This document shows, one piece after another, positions 1 to 9,117 of a stretch of DNA of 64,000 nt (its first letter is position 1; every line of letters begins with the position of its first letter). A model generated the notes under the pieces. That model worked only from the letters and a program-made list of their open reading frames with translations, was not told the DNA's origin and searched no databases. This DNA comes from an uncultured Saprospiraceae bacterium (GTDB lineage Bacteria > Bacteroidota > Bacteroidia > Chitinophagales > Saprospiraceae). A program made the translations under genes and the position numbers. The stretch covers positions 1 through 64,000 of the forward strand of contig CALKXE010000118.1 of assembly GCA_938003955.1 (NCBI GenBank). The letters are read 5' to 3'.

Positions 1-615
1 TATCCTCAAGAATGGTGGAGATGGACGATCGGTGCTAATTGGAAGCATCCGAATGGCCCCAATAGTAATATTGATGATAAGATGGATCACCCTGTTGTGC
101 AGATCGCTTGGGAAGATGCAAACGCTTATTGTAAATGGACTGACAAACGACTTCCGACAGAAGCCGAATGGGAATGGGCTGCTCGTGGCGGAAAAGAAGA
201 TATGGTATATCCATGGGGAAACGAATCAGTTGAAAAAGGAAACCCCAAAGCCAATTTTTATCAAGGGCTTTTTCCATACAAAAACACGGTAAAAGATGGT
301 TACGAAGCTACGGCTCCAGTAAAGACATTTAAACCAAATGATTATGGACTTTATGATATGAGTGGGAATGTTTGGGAGTGGTGCGCGGATTGGTTCGATA
401 CGGAATATTATAAAAATAAAGCATCAAGAATATCAACAGCTTCTGGTCCTGATAGATCAAATAATTCCAGAAGTCCCTATCAAAAAGAAAGAGTAATCAG
501 AGGTGGCTCGTTCCTATGCAATGACAGTTACTGTTCTGGATATCGGAACGCTAGAAGAATGGGATCAACAGCGGATACAGGATTGAATCATACTGGGTTT
601 CGTTGTGTGAGATAA
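1..615 (+). CDS. Formylglycine-generating enzyme (FGE/SUMF1 family), 5'-truncated by window edge
   Basis: The frame is open from base 1, so the start lies outside the window; 204 residues are visible. The sequence reads through hallmark FGE-sulfatase segments: HPVVQIAWEDANAYCKW, RLPTEAEWEWAARGG, YPWGNE, DMSGNVWEWCADW and the terminal TGFRCVR. Aerobic FGE oxidises a cysteine in sulfatases to formylglycine using a copper-binding cysteine pair. Both cysteines appear to be kept here in GGSFLCNDSYC (codons at 517-519 and 532-534), the same spacing as in known FGEs, so this is more likely a true sulfatase-activating enzyme than a general FGE-fold protein. No sulfatase gene lies in the window. An N-terminal signal or lipoprotein anchor cannot be seen. 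Confidence 0.9.
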   Translation, partial: YPQEWWRWTIGANWKHPNGPNSNIDDKMDHPVVQIAWEDANAYCKWTDKRLPTEAEWEWAARGGKEDMVYPWGNESVEKGNPKANFYQGLFPYKNTVKDGYEATAPVKTFKPNDYGLYDMSGNVWEWCADWFDTEYYKNKASRISTASGPDRSNNSRSPYQKERVIRGGSFLCNDSYCSGYRNARRMGSTADTGLNHTGFRCVR

Positions 616-1134
616 TTGCGACAAAATGGAAACTTAGTCGCTAATTGAACCAAGTTTCTATATAAATCAATTTCCAATTTATGGCCTAGAAAAATACGAG
701 ACGATATTATTAAGAATTTCTAAATTAAAATATTGCTGAAGCTGCATTCTTCATCTTTATTGATCAATAAAATGCACATAAAAACTAAAATTCATTACCT
801 ATATTTGTACTAGTGGATTTTTGTATTTATCCTAAATTGAATTTAGGGGTAAGTATAATACTAAAGCTTAGATATTTAAGTTTGAGGTCTAAATGCCTCT
901 TAGAAAAATGTTTTGTCTTTTTAGTAAGAGTTTAATCCTTAAATTCTCCGATGCTTGCGTCGGAGTAATAAAAAGATGTTTTTATATAAAAACGCTATAC
1001 CACAAAAAGATTCGATTTCCTGCCTTTAGGGTGGAAAAGTTTTGGCGAATGCTCCATCCGCTTGCGGTGGGGTAGTCAAAATTTAGAATCTTTTTTACTT
1101 AAATAAGGAATTTGCAAAGTAGAAATTGTTCTGT
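616..1134. other. Intergenic region holding a dispersed repeat
   Basis: There is no convincing gene. A weak hairpin (GGAAACTT near 628 and AAGTTTC near 652) follows the FGE stop but lacks a T-run. The right half is copy A of a dispersed repeat (see 938-1098). The short open frame at 893-1075 lies mostly in that repeat. Confidence 0.6.
938..1098. repeat. Dispersed intergenic repeat family 1, copy A
   Basis: About 160 bp that aligns along its length with 18992-19158. Shared blocks include ATGCTTGCGTCGG, AAAAAGATGTTTTT, ATAAAAACGC, TTTTGGCGAA and CTCCATCCGCTTGCGGTGGG, ending in a shared ATCTTTTTTA. The block CCATCCGCTTGCGGTGG can fold into a hairpin with CCGC/GCGG as core. It lies just upstream of the DUF1800 operon. 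It codes for nothing recognisable. Confidence 0.8.
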
Positions 1135-2880
1135 ATGATAAATAAAATATTAACTGCTCTTCTTATATTAATGTCTCACTCTTCATTCAGTCAAATTTAT
1201 GAAGATTACCTTGGTGCAGGGCAGCAGATTGGCATAAAGGTACAGAGTTCACCACATGTAAATCCTGACACAAGTATATATACCATTTCTGGGACAACTC
1301 TGATTCCAGATTTGATAGGTGCGTCGAGATTTCTTTCGCAGGCTACCTTAGGAATTAACTATGAAGAAATAGAACATGTCAGCACTATTGGAATTGATGC
1401 ATGGTTAGATGAGCAGTTTGCTTTATCAGAGAGTTCTTACATGGAAAGATATGATTCCCTTTATCAGGAAATTCAATTGATAGTTACAGAAAATACGATA
1501 CATAGACCATCTTATCATAGCATTACTTTTTATGATTGCATCTTCAATGATCTTGATTTTTTGAGACAGAAAATCGGTTTTGCGCTGTCGCAAATACTTG
1601 TGATAAGTAAAGCTGGTGATCTCTCAGATAAACCTGAACGATTATTTGGGGTACATGACGCATTGTACCAAGGTGCATTTGGTAATTTCAGAGACATGCT
1701 AGGAAATGTAACCTACTCATATGGCATGTCCACATACTTAAGCTACTTCAATAACCGTAGAGCAGATGTTATTGGGAATACTCAGCCTGACGAAAACTAC
1801 GCAAGAGAAATAATGCAATTATTTTCTATCGGCTTAATAAAATTAAATATCGATGGAACTCCGATAAAAGATTCGAATGGTGATAATATTCCCACTTACG
1901 ATATTGAAAATATAGAAGAACTGGCAAAAGTGTTTACAGGACTGACTTTAAATGGAGATGAGCAATTGCCTTTGGTCGTCAATGATGACATTCATTCGAT
2001 AGGGAGCAAACATATTATAGATGACGTGATTATTCCTAGTGGCCAATCTGGTGCAGAGGATGTAGAGCAAGCATTGGATGTCTTATTCAATCATCCCAAT
2101 GTTGGTCCTTTTATTGGTATGAGGCTGATTCAGCAATTAGTAAAATCTAATCCAACGCCAGCCTATATAAAGAGAGTTGCTATGGTGTTTAATGATAATG
2201 GACTAGGTGAAAGAGGAGATCTAAAAGAAGTGATCCGAGCTATACTCTTGGATCCAGAAGCAAGAAATTGTGATTGGATAGACCATCCAGAAAACGGAAA
2301 ATTGATTCAACCTGTAGAAAGGTTTGTGACTTTATATAAGGCATTTGATATCTCTAGTCCTACAGGTGTTCTTTGGATGGATGATGTAGGATCTTTTGGA
2401 GGCAGTTTGCAACAAGCTTTCCAAGCTTCTCCAACAGTTTTCAACTTCTTTAGCCCATTTTTTGCAGAAGACAATGTTATAGCTCCTTTAGGTTTACGTT
2501 CCCCAGAGTTTCAAATACTGGATAACATCACTTCTATCAACTATCTAAATATAATGGAAAATAGGCTGAAAGGTGAAGAAGCTTTTTTAAATCTGACAAC
2601 ATCGAATACAGGAAACAATTTGAATCGAGATACTAACAATAAACCTGTTTTAGATTTCACGGATGAGTTAGCTATTTACCAAAATGAAGGAATTGAAGCA
2701 TTACTCGATAGATTGGATATACTTATTTGTAGAGGGCAACTCTCTCAGGGTGTCAAAAATATTATTATCGATACGATAAATGAAAATATTCTTAATGTAA
2801 ATGGATATGATGAAACTAACATGATGCATGATATATTGTATTACATCTTTTTGTCACCAGATTATATGATTCAGAAGTGA
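1135..2880 (+). CDS. DUF1800 family secreted protein
   Basis: About 581 residues. The frame can be extended to a TTG at 1126, but the ATG at 1135 places a normal signal peptide first (INKILTALLILMSHSSFSQ), so 1135 is preferred. The body matches the DUF1800 family: ASRFLSQATLGINYEEIE near the start, then segments such as NYAREIMQLFSIGLIKLN, LAKVFTGLTLNG, HPNVGPFIGMRLIQQLVKSNP and SPTVFNFFSPFF. The biochemical role of DUF1800 is unknown; these proteins are exported and are commonly encoded beside a DUF1501 gene, as here (18 bp gap). It is probably the first gene of a four-gene operon ending near 7407. Confidence 0.9.
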   Translation: MINKILTALLILMSHSSFSQIYEDYLGAGQQIGIKVQSSPHVNPDTSIYTISGTTLIPDLIGASRFLSQATLGINYEEIEHVSTIGIDAWLDEQFALSESSYMERYDSLYQEIQLIVTENTIHRPSYHSITFYDCIFNDLDFLRQKIGFALSQILVISKAGDLSDKPERLFGVHDALYQGAFGNFRDMLGNVTYSYGMSTYLSYFNNRRADVIGNTQPDENYAREIMQLFSIGLIKLNIDGTPIKDSNGDNIPTYDIENIEELAKVFTGLTLNGDEQLPLVVNDDIHSIGSKHIIDDVIIPSGQSGAEDVEQALDVLFNHPNVGPFIGMRLIQQLVKSNPTPAYIKRVAMVFNDNGLGERGDLKEVIRAILLDPEARNCDWIDHPENGKLIQPVERFVTLYKAFDISSPTGVLWMDDVGSFGGSLQQAFQASPTVFNFFSPFFAEDNVIAPLGLRSPEFQILDNITSINYLNIMENRLKGEEAFLNLTTSNTGNNLNRDTNNKPVLDFTDELAIYQNEGIEALLDRLDILICRGQLSQGVKNIIIDTINENILNVNGYDETNMMHDILYYIFLSPDYMIQK

Positions 2881-2898
2881 TCTTAAAAAATAAGAATA

Positions 2899-4317
2899 AT
2901 GGCTAAAAAAGTAAATAGAAGGGCGTTTCTAAATAGACTGGGATTAGGATGTGTAGAAGTAGGTGCGGTATCATTATTATCTGGCATGACCAATATGGGA
3001 TTGTTACAAGCTGCTGCATCCGCAAATAGATCGTGGGTCACTTCAGTACCAGCAAATGGAAATTATAAATCGATGGTGTGTATCCTACTATCAGGTGGTA
3101 ATGACAGTTTTAATATGCTGATGCCCAAAGACAATGATTCTTATAATGACTATTTGAATACAAGGAGTGATATAGCTATACCTCAAGCAGATCTATTAGG
3201 AATCAATCCTTTGAATGTAGCTGATGGTAAGGAGTTTGGTTTGCATCCTAGTATGCCTAAAATTCAAAGCTTATTTGAGTCTGAAAAGTTATCTTTTGTA
3301 GCTAATATTGGTGCCTTAGATAGGCCTACGACTCTGGCAGATTATAATGCGCAGTTAAATCTTCCTTTTGGGCTTTATTCTCATTCTGATCAAGTAAGAC
3401 ATTGGCAGACTTCTGTACCTAAGGATACTATGGCAGTAGGATGGGGAGGCAGGTTAGCCGACTTGCTTCACTCTAATAATAGTAATCAAAATATTTCCAT
3501 GAACATATCATTCAATGGATTGAATATGTTTCAAAGAGGAAATGATATACTACCTTATACTGCTTCAACATCGTTGAATGGAAGTGTACTACTCAACAAC
3601 TCAACAAATACAGGATTTTACGAAACATTAAAAAGAGAAACTGTTGATAATATATTGGAACAAAATTATGCCAATTCGCTTGAACAGGCTTATGCTGGTG
3701 TGGTGATGGATGCCAATTCAGTATCCGCTGAATTTGATGCAGCAGTTGCAGGCGGTACTCCTTTTACGACTGCCTTTGATGAAGGAGATAGCTTCCAGAA
3801 GCAGCTTAAGATGGCAGTACGGGTAATGGCCGCTAGAAATTTATTAAATGTTTCTAATCAGACATTCTTTGTTAATCTAGGAGGATTTGATGTTCATGAT
3901 AATCATGCTGTAAGGCAAAGTGATTTATTGTCACGATTAGATAATGGGCTGGATAATTTGAGACTGGCTCTAGAAGAGTTGGGTTTAGATGATTGTGTGA
4001 CGACTTTTACGATGTCTGATTTTGGACGAAAATTAGTAAGTAATGGTTTTGGATCTGATCATGGATGGGGAGGTAATTCTTTGGTAATGGGTCCAGCATT
4101 ACCGGGAAAAAATATTATTGGACAATATCCTGAACTCTATTTGGGAAGTCCACTTGATACAGGAGCTGGAAGATTTATTCCCACTACCTCAACTGATGAA
4201 TTATATGCCGAATTAGCACTTTGGTTTGGGGCTTCAGATGCTGATCTTACATATATATTACCTAATCTTTCGAACTTTTGGATGCCAGGTCAAGGCAGTA
4301 CACCACTTGGATTCTAA
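2899..4317 (+). CDS. DUF1501 family protein with twin-arginine-type leader
   Basis: 472 residues. The N-terminus carries a twin arginine (NRRAFLNRLGLG, R7-R8) followed by a hydrophobic stretch, consistent with Tat export. The body has DUF1501 features: MVCILLSGGNDSFNMLMP, FGLHPSMPKIQSLFE, NIGALDRPT, YSHSDQVRHWQTS, FFVNLGGFDVHDNH, TMSDFGRKLVSNG and SDHGWGGNSLVMG. The fold is related to the alkaline phosphatase/sulfatase superfamily, with conserved Asp/His clusters. The substrate is unknown. It follows the DUF1800 gene by 18 bp and precedes the modular protein by 17 bp, so the three are probably co-transcribed. Confidence 0.9.
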   Translation: MAKKVNRRAFLNRLGLGCVEVGAVSLLSGMTNMGLLQAAASANRSWVTSVPANGNYKSMVCILLSGGNDSFNMLMPKDNDSYNDYLNTRSDIAIPQADLLGINPLNVADGKEFGLHPSMPKIQSLFESEKLSFVANIGALDRPTTLADYNAQLNLPFGLYSHSDQVRHWQTSVPKDTMAVGWGGRLADLLHSNNSNQNISMNISFNGLNMFQRGNDILPYTASTSLNGSVLLNNSTNTGFYETLKRETVDNILEQNYANSLEQAYAGVVMDANSVSAEFDAAVAGGTPFTTAFDEGDSFQKQLKMAVRVMAARNLLNVSNQTFFVNLGGFDVHDNHAVRQSDLLSRLDNGLDNLRLALEELGLDDCVTTFTMSDFGRKLVSNGFGSDHGWGGNSLVMGPALPGKNIIGQYPELYLGSPLDTGAGRFIPTTSTDELYAELALWFGASDADLTYILPNLSNFWMPGQGSTPLGF

Positions 4318-4334
4318 TCTAGTAAAGATACATC

Positions 4335-6881
4335 ATGAAAAATTTCAAAAAATATACTTTACTTCTATTTATACTAAGTTTGTTTTGCTTAGAAGCGAAA
4401 GCTCAATGTGTGGATGAGAGTAATTTCTGGATAGAAAGCTGGACTTCTTGTGAAGTTTCCGCCAACCCCAACCCATTGCGAGGAAATACTGCTTGGATGC
4501 TATTAGACTTTGCGGAACCGCAAGCGATATCTACCACTCATATATGGAATGCTAATAGAGCAAGTGAAAGTGGCAAAGGCGCAAAAACTGTATTTATGGA
4601 TATTTCTACAGATGGGATTAACTGGATGCCTGTAGATTCAGATCCGTTAATTTGGCCTCAAGCTACAGAGTTAGATGGATATGAGGGATTTCCTGGCCCC
4701 GATCTAAGTGCATTTGGATTTATTGAAAAAGCACTTTTTACCTTTGTAGATAATCATGAATCAAGCTTGTGTATAAGCGTAGCTGAATTTCGTTTTGACA
4801 TCGACACTCTTGCTTGCTATGGAACAATAGATGAATGCGGAATCTGTAATGGGCTCGGCTTACAAACTTATTATGAAGACGCAGATGATGATGGTCTTGG
4901 TAATCCAAACGTTTCAGTAGAAGCATGTGAACCTCCTGTTGGATATGTTGATAACAGTGATGATAATTGTGATAATGGATTAATCGGTTGGGATAAGGTC
5001 GAACCACTTTTTTTAGAAAACGGATGTACTGGCTGTCATAATGGTCCTGGAGGATCAGGTGGTTTAGACTTGACTAGCTATAATGGAATTAGTCAAGGGG
5101 GAAATTTATGCGGTGTTAATATTCTAAAAGAAACTACTTTGGTCGACATTATTAATATAAATGAATACGATGGATGTACTTCTCCGATCCCTTTCCCATC
5201 AATGAATGAAAGAGTAGGTAATGCAATGGATCCTTCTGAACTTCAATTGATTCAGACATGGATAGACGATGGTGCTTTAGAAAATTGTAATTGCCCAATT
5301 GGATCACCTGATAGTGATGATGATGGAGTCTGTGATGACTCAGATTTATGCAATGGTCTTGATGATGCACTCATCGGGTCATCTTGTGATGATGGTAACT
5401 CATGCACAATTCAAGATATGATTACCATCGACTGTGAATGCGTAGGTCTGCCTGGGCCTGATACAGATTTTGATGGAGTGTGCGATTTAGAAGATCTTGC
5501 GCCCAATGACCCATGTACAGCTGACGGTATTTTAGGAATGCCGGAGCCAACAGATTGGTTTGCCAATCTATCCAATGATTGTGATTTGGACGGTACAACT
5601 GTAGCTATAGGAGATCTAAATGATTATGATGAATGTATCAATCATCAAGGAAGTTCATTGAACCCTGAATGCACATGTATAGAAAGTTTTGAAATCGCAG
5701 GAGGAGCACTTGTTACTTTTGAAGGTTTTAATAATGCTTTTAGAGCTGAGGGAATACCCAATGGAATTTTTACGAATAGTCTTGGAGCTAATGATTTTAT
5801 CGTGATGTCATTTCCTTATATGGAAATTGGTACAGAGATTTGCTTTACGGTAGGTTTTAATTCGACTGACGGTGCACAATTTGAAGTGAATGATCTTGGT
5901 ATTTACAAATTCCTGAATCCAGATCCTACTCTAACTAATAATGAGCCACAAGTTGTTTGTTTTCCTACTTTTATGTCAGGCACACAAAAAGTAAGAATCT
6001 CAAGAATTGCATCAGGTACATTCCGAATAGATGGATCAACCTTTAGTTATTGTCCGTGCACAGAAAGTGATCCTGGTAAGGACTTTGTCTCTTGCGATTG
6101 TCCTGATGATTTTACAGAGGAAGCTGGAACTTACCTAGAATCATTTGGTATATCTAACCCTGAACTATCTAATGGTGTCGCTGACGGTCAATTTACTGGA
6201 TCTATTGCAGGATCAGATTCTTTGATACTTACTTATCCTAGTCTTTCAGAAAATTATCAAATATGTTTAGATGTATTGTTTTCATCTATAGATGGAAAAA
6301 TGTCTTTAGACATCAATGGCGAGAACACAATTTTTCCGAACTTGTCGAATAGTACAGCAGCACATCAGGTCTGTTTCTTTACGAATTCAAGCGATAGTCA
6401 TACGATCGTAGTAAAAGATGGAGGCTCAGGTAACATAAAAATAGATGGTTCTTCTTCAGGATATTGTAACCCATGTTTTATTGATGTAGATCTCGATGGC
6501 GTATGCGATGACGTTGATATTTGTTTGTCAGGAGATGATCTATTAGATCAAGATGGAGACGGTATTCCTGATGCATGCGATACATGTGATGGTAACTTAG
6601 TAGGTCTAACTTGTGATGACAATGATAATTGTACCTACAATGACATCTATGATGCTAATTGTAATTGTATAGGAACTACCTTACTATACAAATTGGTAGA
6701 TAGTCTTCAAGGGCCATTGACACTATATACGGTAGATTCTATTACGCTTACTGGTAACTTTGATATATTATCTAACGGATATTTTCAAGCAGGAAAATCT
6801 GTTACAATAACTCCTGGTTTCGAAACCAGTACACTGACAAAATTAGATATACAAATTGGTGATTGTGAATCTGAAGATTGA
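4335..6881 (+). CDS. Large secreted modular protein with CxxCH motif, discoidin-like and 3-coathanger-like parts
   Basis: 848 residues with a signal peptide ending LEAKAQ. Residues 25-155 look like a discoidin-type beta sandwich (AWMLLDFAEPQAISTTHIWN). ECGICNGLG and a YYEDADDDGLG segment follow. Residues 225-330 contain NGCTGCHNG (C231, C234, H235), GGLDLTSY and LIQTWIDDGALENC, which resemble the c-type cytochrome-like domains found beside DUF1501/DUF1800 genes; heme binding is inferred from CxxCH only. Next come Asp-rich DSDDDGVCDDSDLC repeats of the thrombospondin type 3 kind, two similar beta-rich domains (about 455-575 and 590-715), more Asp repeats, and a terminal AGKSVTITPGF segment typical of the 3-coathanger stack. 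No clear T9SS type A motif is visible. Confidence 0.75.
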   Translation: MKNFKKYTLLLFILSLFCLEAKAQCVDESNFWIESWTSCEVSANPNPLRGNTAWMLLDFAEPQAISTTHIWNANRASESGKGAKTVFMDISTDGINWMPVDSDPLIWPQATELDGYEGFPGPDLSAFGFIEKALFTFVDNHESSLCISVAEFRFDIDTLACYGTIDECGICNGLGLQTYYEDADDDGLGNPNVSVEACEPPVGYVDNSDDNCDNGLIGWDKVEPLFLENGCTGCHNGPGGSGGLDLTSYNGISQGGNLCGVNILKETTLVDIININEYDGCTSPIPFPSMNERVGNAMDPSELQLIQTWIDDGALENCNCPIGSPDSDDDGVCDDSDLCNGLDDALIGSSCDDGNSCTIQDMITIDCECVGLPGPDTDFDGVCDLEDLAPNDPCTADGILGMPEPTDWFANLSNDCDLDGTTVAIGDLNDYDECINHQGSSLNPECTCIESFEIAGGALVTFEGFNNAFRAEGIPNGIFTNSLGANDFIVMSFPYMEIGTEICFTVGFNSTDGAQFEVNDLGIYKFLNPDPTLTNNEPQVVCFPTFMSGTQKVRISRIASGTFRIDGSTFSYCPCTESDPGKDFVSCDCPDDFTEEAGTYLESFGISNPELSNGVADGQFTGSIAGSDSLILTYPSLSENYQICLDVLFSSIDGKMSLDINGENTIFPNLSNSTAAHQVCFFTNSSDSHTIVVKDGGSGNIKIDGSSSGYCNPCFIDVDLDGVCDDVDICLSGDDLLDQDGDGIPDACDTCDGNLVGLTCDDNDNCTYNDIYDANCNCIGTTLLYKLVDSLQGPLTLYTVDSITLTGNFDILSNGYFQAGKSVTITPGFETSTLTKLDIQIGDCESED

Positions 6882-6948
6882 TTTCTATCATTTTACGCTC
6901 AAAAAAACAAGACATAAAAAACTTATATTTTATTAATAATATTCAACT

Positions 6949-7407
6949 ATGAAATTTTTATTCTTCTCCTTATTCTTCTCAGTTGTAGCTATTTCCGTAA
7001 CTGCGCAGCAAGAAATATTAATGCTCAAAACTTCTGGTAAAGTAGTGATTGGTGATACTACATTGATATCGACCCCAGGCAACTATAATCTTTACGTTCA
7101 AAATGGAATACTTACTGAGCGTGTAAAGGTTGCCCTTAAATCCGAGGCAGATTGGTCTGATGATGCATTTGAAAAAACTCCTACAATTGCTGAGGTAAAA
7201 ACATCTATTGCAACCAATCAACATCTTGTAGATATGCCTTCTGCATCTAGTCTTACAAAGACTGGATATGATGTTACAAAAATGGATGGTAAGTTGTTAG
7301 CTCAGATCGAATGGTTATGGCAGCATACTATTACACTTAAAGAAGAAAATGAAATTCTTAAGAAGGAGTTAGCAGAGATTAAATTATTAATTAAAAAAGA
7401 AGAATAA
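6949..7407 (+). CDS. Small secreted coiled-coil protein (tail-fibre-like)
   Basis: 152 residues. Signal peptide MKFLFFSLFFSVVAISVTAQ; then a short domain (GKVVIGDTTLISTPGNYNLY, VQNGILTERVKVAL) of the type found in Bacteroidota tail-fibre-like or cell-wall-anchor-like proteins; then a C-terminal coiled coil (LLAQIEWLWQHTITLKEENE and a following Lys/Glu heptad stretch). These usually sit at the end of operons for surface proteins. It starts 67 bp after the modular protein and is probably the last gene of that operon. The function is unknown; it may form a trimeric or dimeric stalk. Confidence 0.7.
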   Translation: MKFLFFSLFFSVVAISVTAQQEILMLKTSGKVVIGDTTLISTPGNYNLYVQNGILTERVKVALKSEADWSDDAFEKTPTIAEVKTSIATNQHLVDMPSASSLTKTGYDVTKMDGKLLAQIEWLWQHTITLKEENEILKKELAEIKLLIKKEE

Positions 7408-7743
7408 TATTAAGGAATGAGCCATTAATAAAGTGCGTTTTTATGTGTTTTAAGCGATGGCTTTCACAGAAAACATGCGTTTATTTATTCTTAAAGGCAA
7501 TAAACGTAGGCGATGTACCGCATCGGCGAGACTTTTTAACGTAGAGGAAGGAAAAAGATCAAGCAGGAAAATGTAATTATATTATTGATTCATTCCTAAG
7601 TATGAGTTTTCTTTTCTAATGTTGTTACAGTGGAATATTATTTATAAGTATTGATTTGAACCAAAAAACGTTCATACTCGATTAGCATGAACGTTTTTAT
7701 ACTGTGTTGAAAACAATGAACTCCACTTTGTTATTATTCTTAA
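7408..7743. other. Intergenic region between convergent genes
   Basis: No gene is seen. It contains a short hairpin CGATGTACCGCATCG (near 7511) and the strong bidirectional terminator at 7663-7699. Confidence 0.6.
7663..7699. terminator. Bidirectional rho-independent terminator
   Basis: AAAAACGTTCAT and ATGAACGTTTTT form a near-perfect stem around an 11-12 nt loop, with A/T runs on both sides. It lies between the 3' end of the plus-strand operon (7407) and the 3' end of the minus-strand metallopeptidase gene (7744). Confidence 0.8.
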
Positions 7744-8739
7744 TTAGTGCTTATGTCCCTTGATCAACTTCGGTAATAAAGCTTTATAATCTGCCATGTT
7801 AAGCGACTTCAATCTTGCTGGGTTTAGAGAAGCTCTTATGTCCTTTCTTAATGTCACTAATTCAGGAAAACCATAGAATGCTTTCACTTTTTGATCAGCG
7901 ATGCTATTACCCGTCGGTTTGTTTTCTTGGATGACAAAAGCCGTGAATACTTCTGCTATATCTTCACCAGGATTGGTTGCCGCGTATTCTGTCAAAAATC
8001 GATCTTTATACTGATTATAAGTAGTGTAAGAATCGTCAGGATCATGTTGGTCGATAATGTCTGCCCATCCAATCTCGACAATCTTATTTATGTAAGAATT
8101 ACTATTGCTACAACCTTCTCCAGTATGATAATTATTACAGCTGTCTTCATTGATACTTGCATCAACTTGATCATCATTCAATGTTAATACATGTCCATGC
8201 TCGTGGAGTACTGTATAAGTAAAGTCGTTAGAGAAGTCTACTGATTCTAGACCACTTGCTTCGTCTATAGCCAAAGCAAATACCCATTTACTTAAATCTC
8301 CATCAATAGGTGCTACATATCCTAATAGTTGGCCCCTGCCATGAAAAAGTTCAAACTGTGAAATCTTTCCGCGGTCTCTTAATGGTATAAGCGTTGTAAC
8401 AAAATTCCATATTTCTTGGTGAAGAGCATCATTTGTTTGATATGATATTAAGTCGTCGGATACTGGGAAGTCTTTTATTTTAGATATGTTGTTGCCCTCA
8501 ATTTTGTATAATGATATCGCTCCGTCTTCTCCTTCTTGATCAAAGTCATAATCAGTGTTTCCACCTGTTTCTCCATCAGAATTTCCCCATTCTCCGTCTT
8601 CTCCTTCATCCTCCCATTCACCGCTGTTATCTTCTGATTCTTCCCAGTTGTTAGCGATTCCTTGTTCGAAATCTTGATCCTTTTGGCATGATGTAATGAA
8701 GAACATACCGATTGCTAGTATTACAAATAACTTTCTCAT
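7744..8739 (-). CDS. Zinc metallopeptidase-like lipoprotein
   Basis: 331 residues from the ATG at 8739; nine further codons upstream are open, but this start gives a standard lipoprotein signal, MRKLFVILAIGMFFITSC, with the lipidated Cys at 18. A very acidic linker rich in Glu, Gly, Asp and Trp follows. The catalytic region has TVLHEHGHVLTL, an HExxH zinc site, with a downstream GEDIAEVFTAFV whose Glu could be the third ligand. This is the pattern of Bacteroidota putative zinc-binding metallopeptidases; the substrate is unknown. It probably acts on the outer face of a membrane. A diverged copy of palindromic repeat family 2 lies 80-190 bp upstream. Confidence 0.7.
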   Translation of the reverse strand: MRKLFVILAIGMFFITSCQKDQDFEQGIANNWEESEDNSGEWEDEGEDGEWGNSDGETGGNTDYDFDQEGEDGAISLYKIEGNNISKIKDFPVSDDLISYQTNDALHQEIWNFVTTLIPLRDRGKISQFELFHGRGQLLGYVAPIDGDLSKWVFALAIDEASGLESVDFSNDFTYTVLHEHGHVLTLNDDQVDASINEDSCNNYHTGEGCSNSNSYINKIVEIGWADIIDQHDPDDSYTTYNQYKDRFLTEYAATNPGEDIAEVFTAFVIQENKPTGNSIADQKVKAFYGFPELVTLRKDIRASLNPARLKSLNMADYKALLPKLIKGHKH

Positions 8740-8819
8740 AACTCGTGGTTTTGTGCCGATTCTCATTTTGACTTTTGATTATTCGACTGGTTAAAAAACT
8801 AAAAAATATTAAGTGTTGA

Positions 8820-8926
8820 GTTACACCATTTCTGTTTTGATATAACACTAAAGATGATGGTGTAATGCAGACCCATATTGAATGTCGCTTATGAAATAAG
8901 TGGCATCTTCAATAGTCGTCGGTATC
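8820..8926. repeat. Palindromic dispersed repeat family 2, diverged copy
   Basis: It aligns without gaps over its first 69 bases with the copy at 58431-58538 (about two thirds identical by eye) and shares its ends: GTTACACCA at the left, CATATTGAATGT in the middle and CAATAGTCGTCGGTAT at the right. The inner palindrome has changed, with CTTAT/ATAAG forming a small stem. Confidence 0.7.
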
Positions 8927-9050
8927 ATATCATATTTATGTGTTTGTTGATTGTATAATAGAGTTGCATAAGATGGATTATACCCCTAGTAGAATTGTAT
9001 GTATTTATTATTTTTCTCTTTTTATTAGAATAAGACAAGCAATATAAAAC

Positions 9051-9091
9051 GAGAAAGCCCGATTGTCCATACAGAACAATCGAGCTTTCTT
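9051..9091 (-). terminator. Terminator of the reprolysin-like gene
   Basis: GAAAGCCCGATTGT and ACAATCGAGCTTTC pair around an 8-nt loop. On the minus strand the hairpin is followed by a T-rich stretch, 26 bases after the stop codon at 9118. Confidence 0.8.
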
Positions 9092-9117
9092 ATAAGGTTA
9101 GTACCTAGGATTAGCTA

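Larger units (their letters stand above)
8740..9117. other. Intergenic region with a family 2 repeat and a terminator
   Basis: No gene is seen. It holds the upstream region of the lipoprotein gene at 8739, a diverged repeat copy at 8820-8926, and a terminator for the gene at 9118. Confidence 0.6.

Noticed and set aside
893-1075. Short plus-strand open frame of 60 codons
   Set aside because: It lies mostly in dispersed repeat family 1 and its product has no signal, domain or conserved plan.
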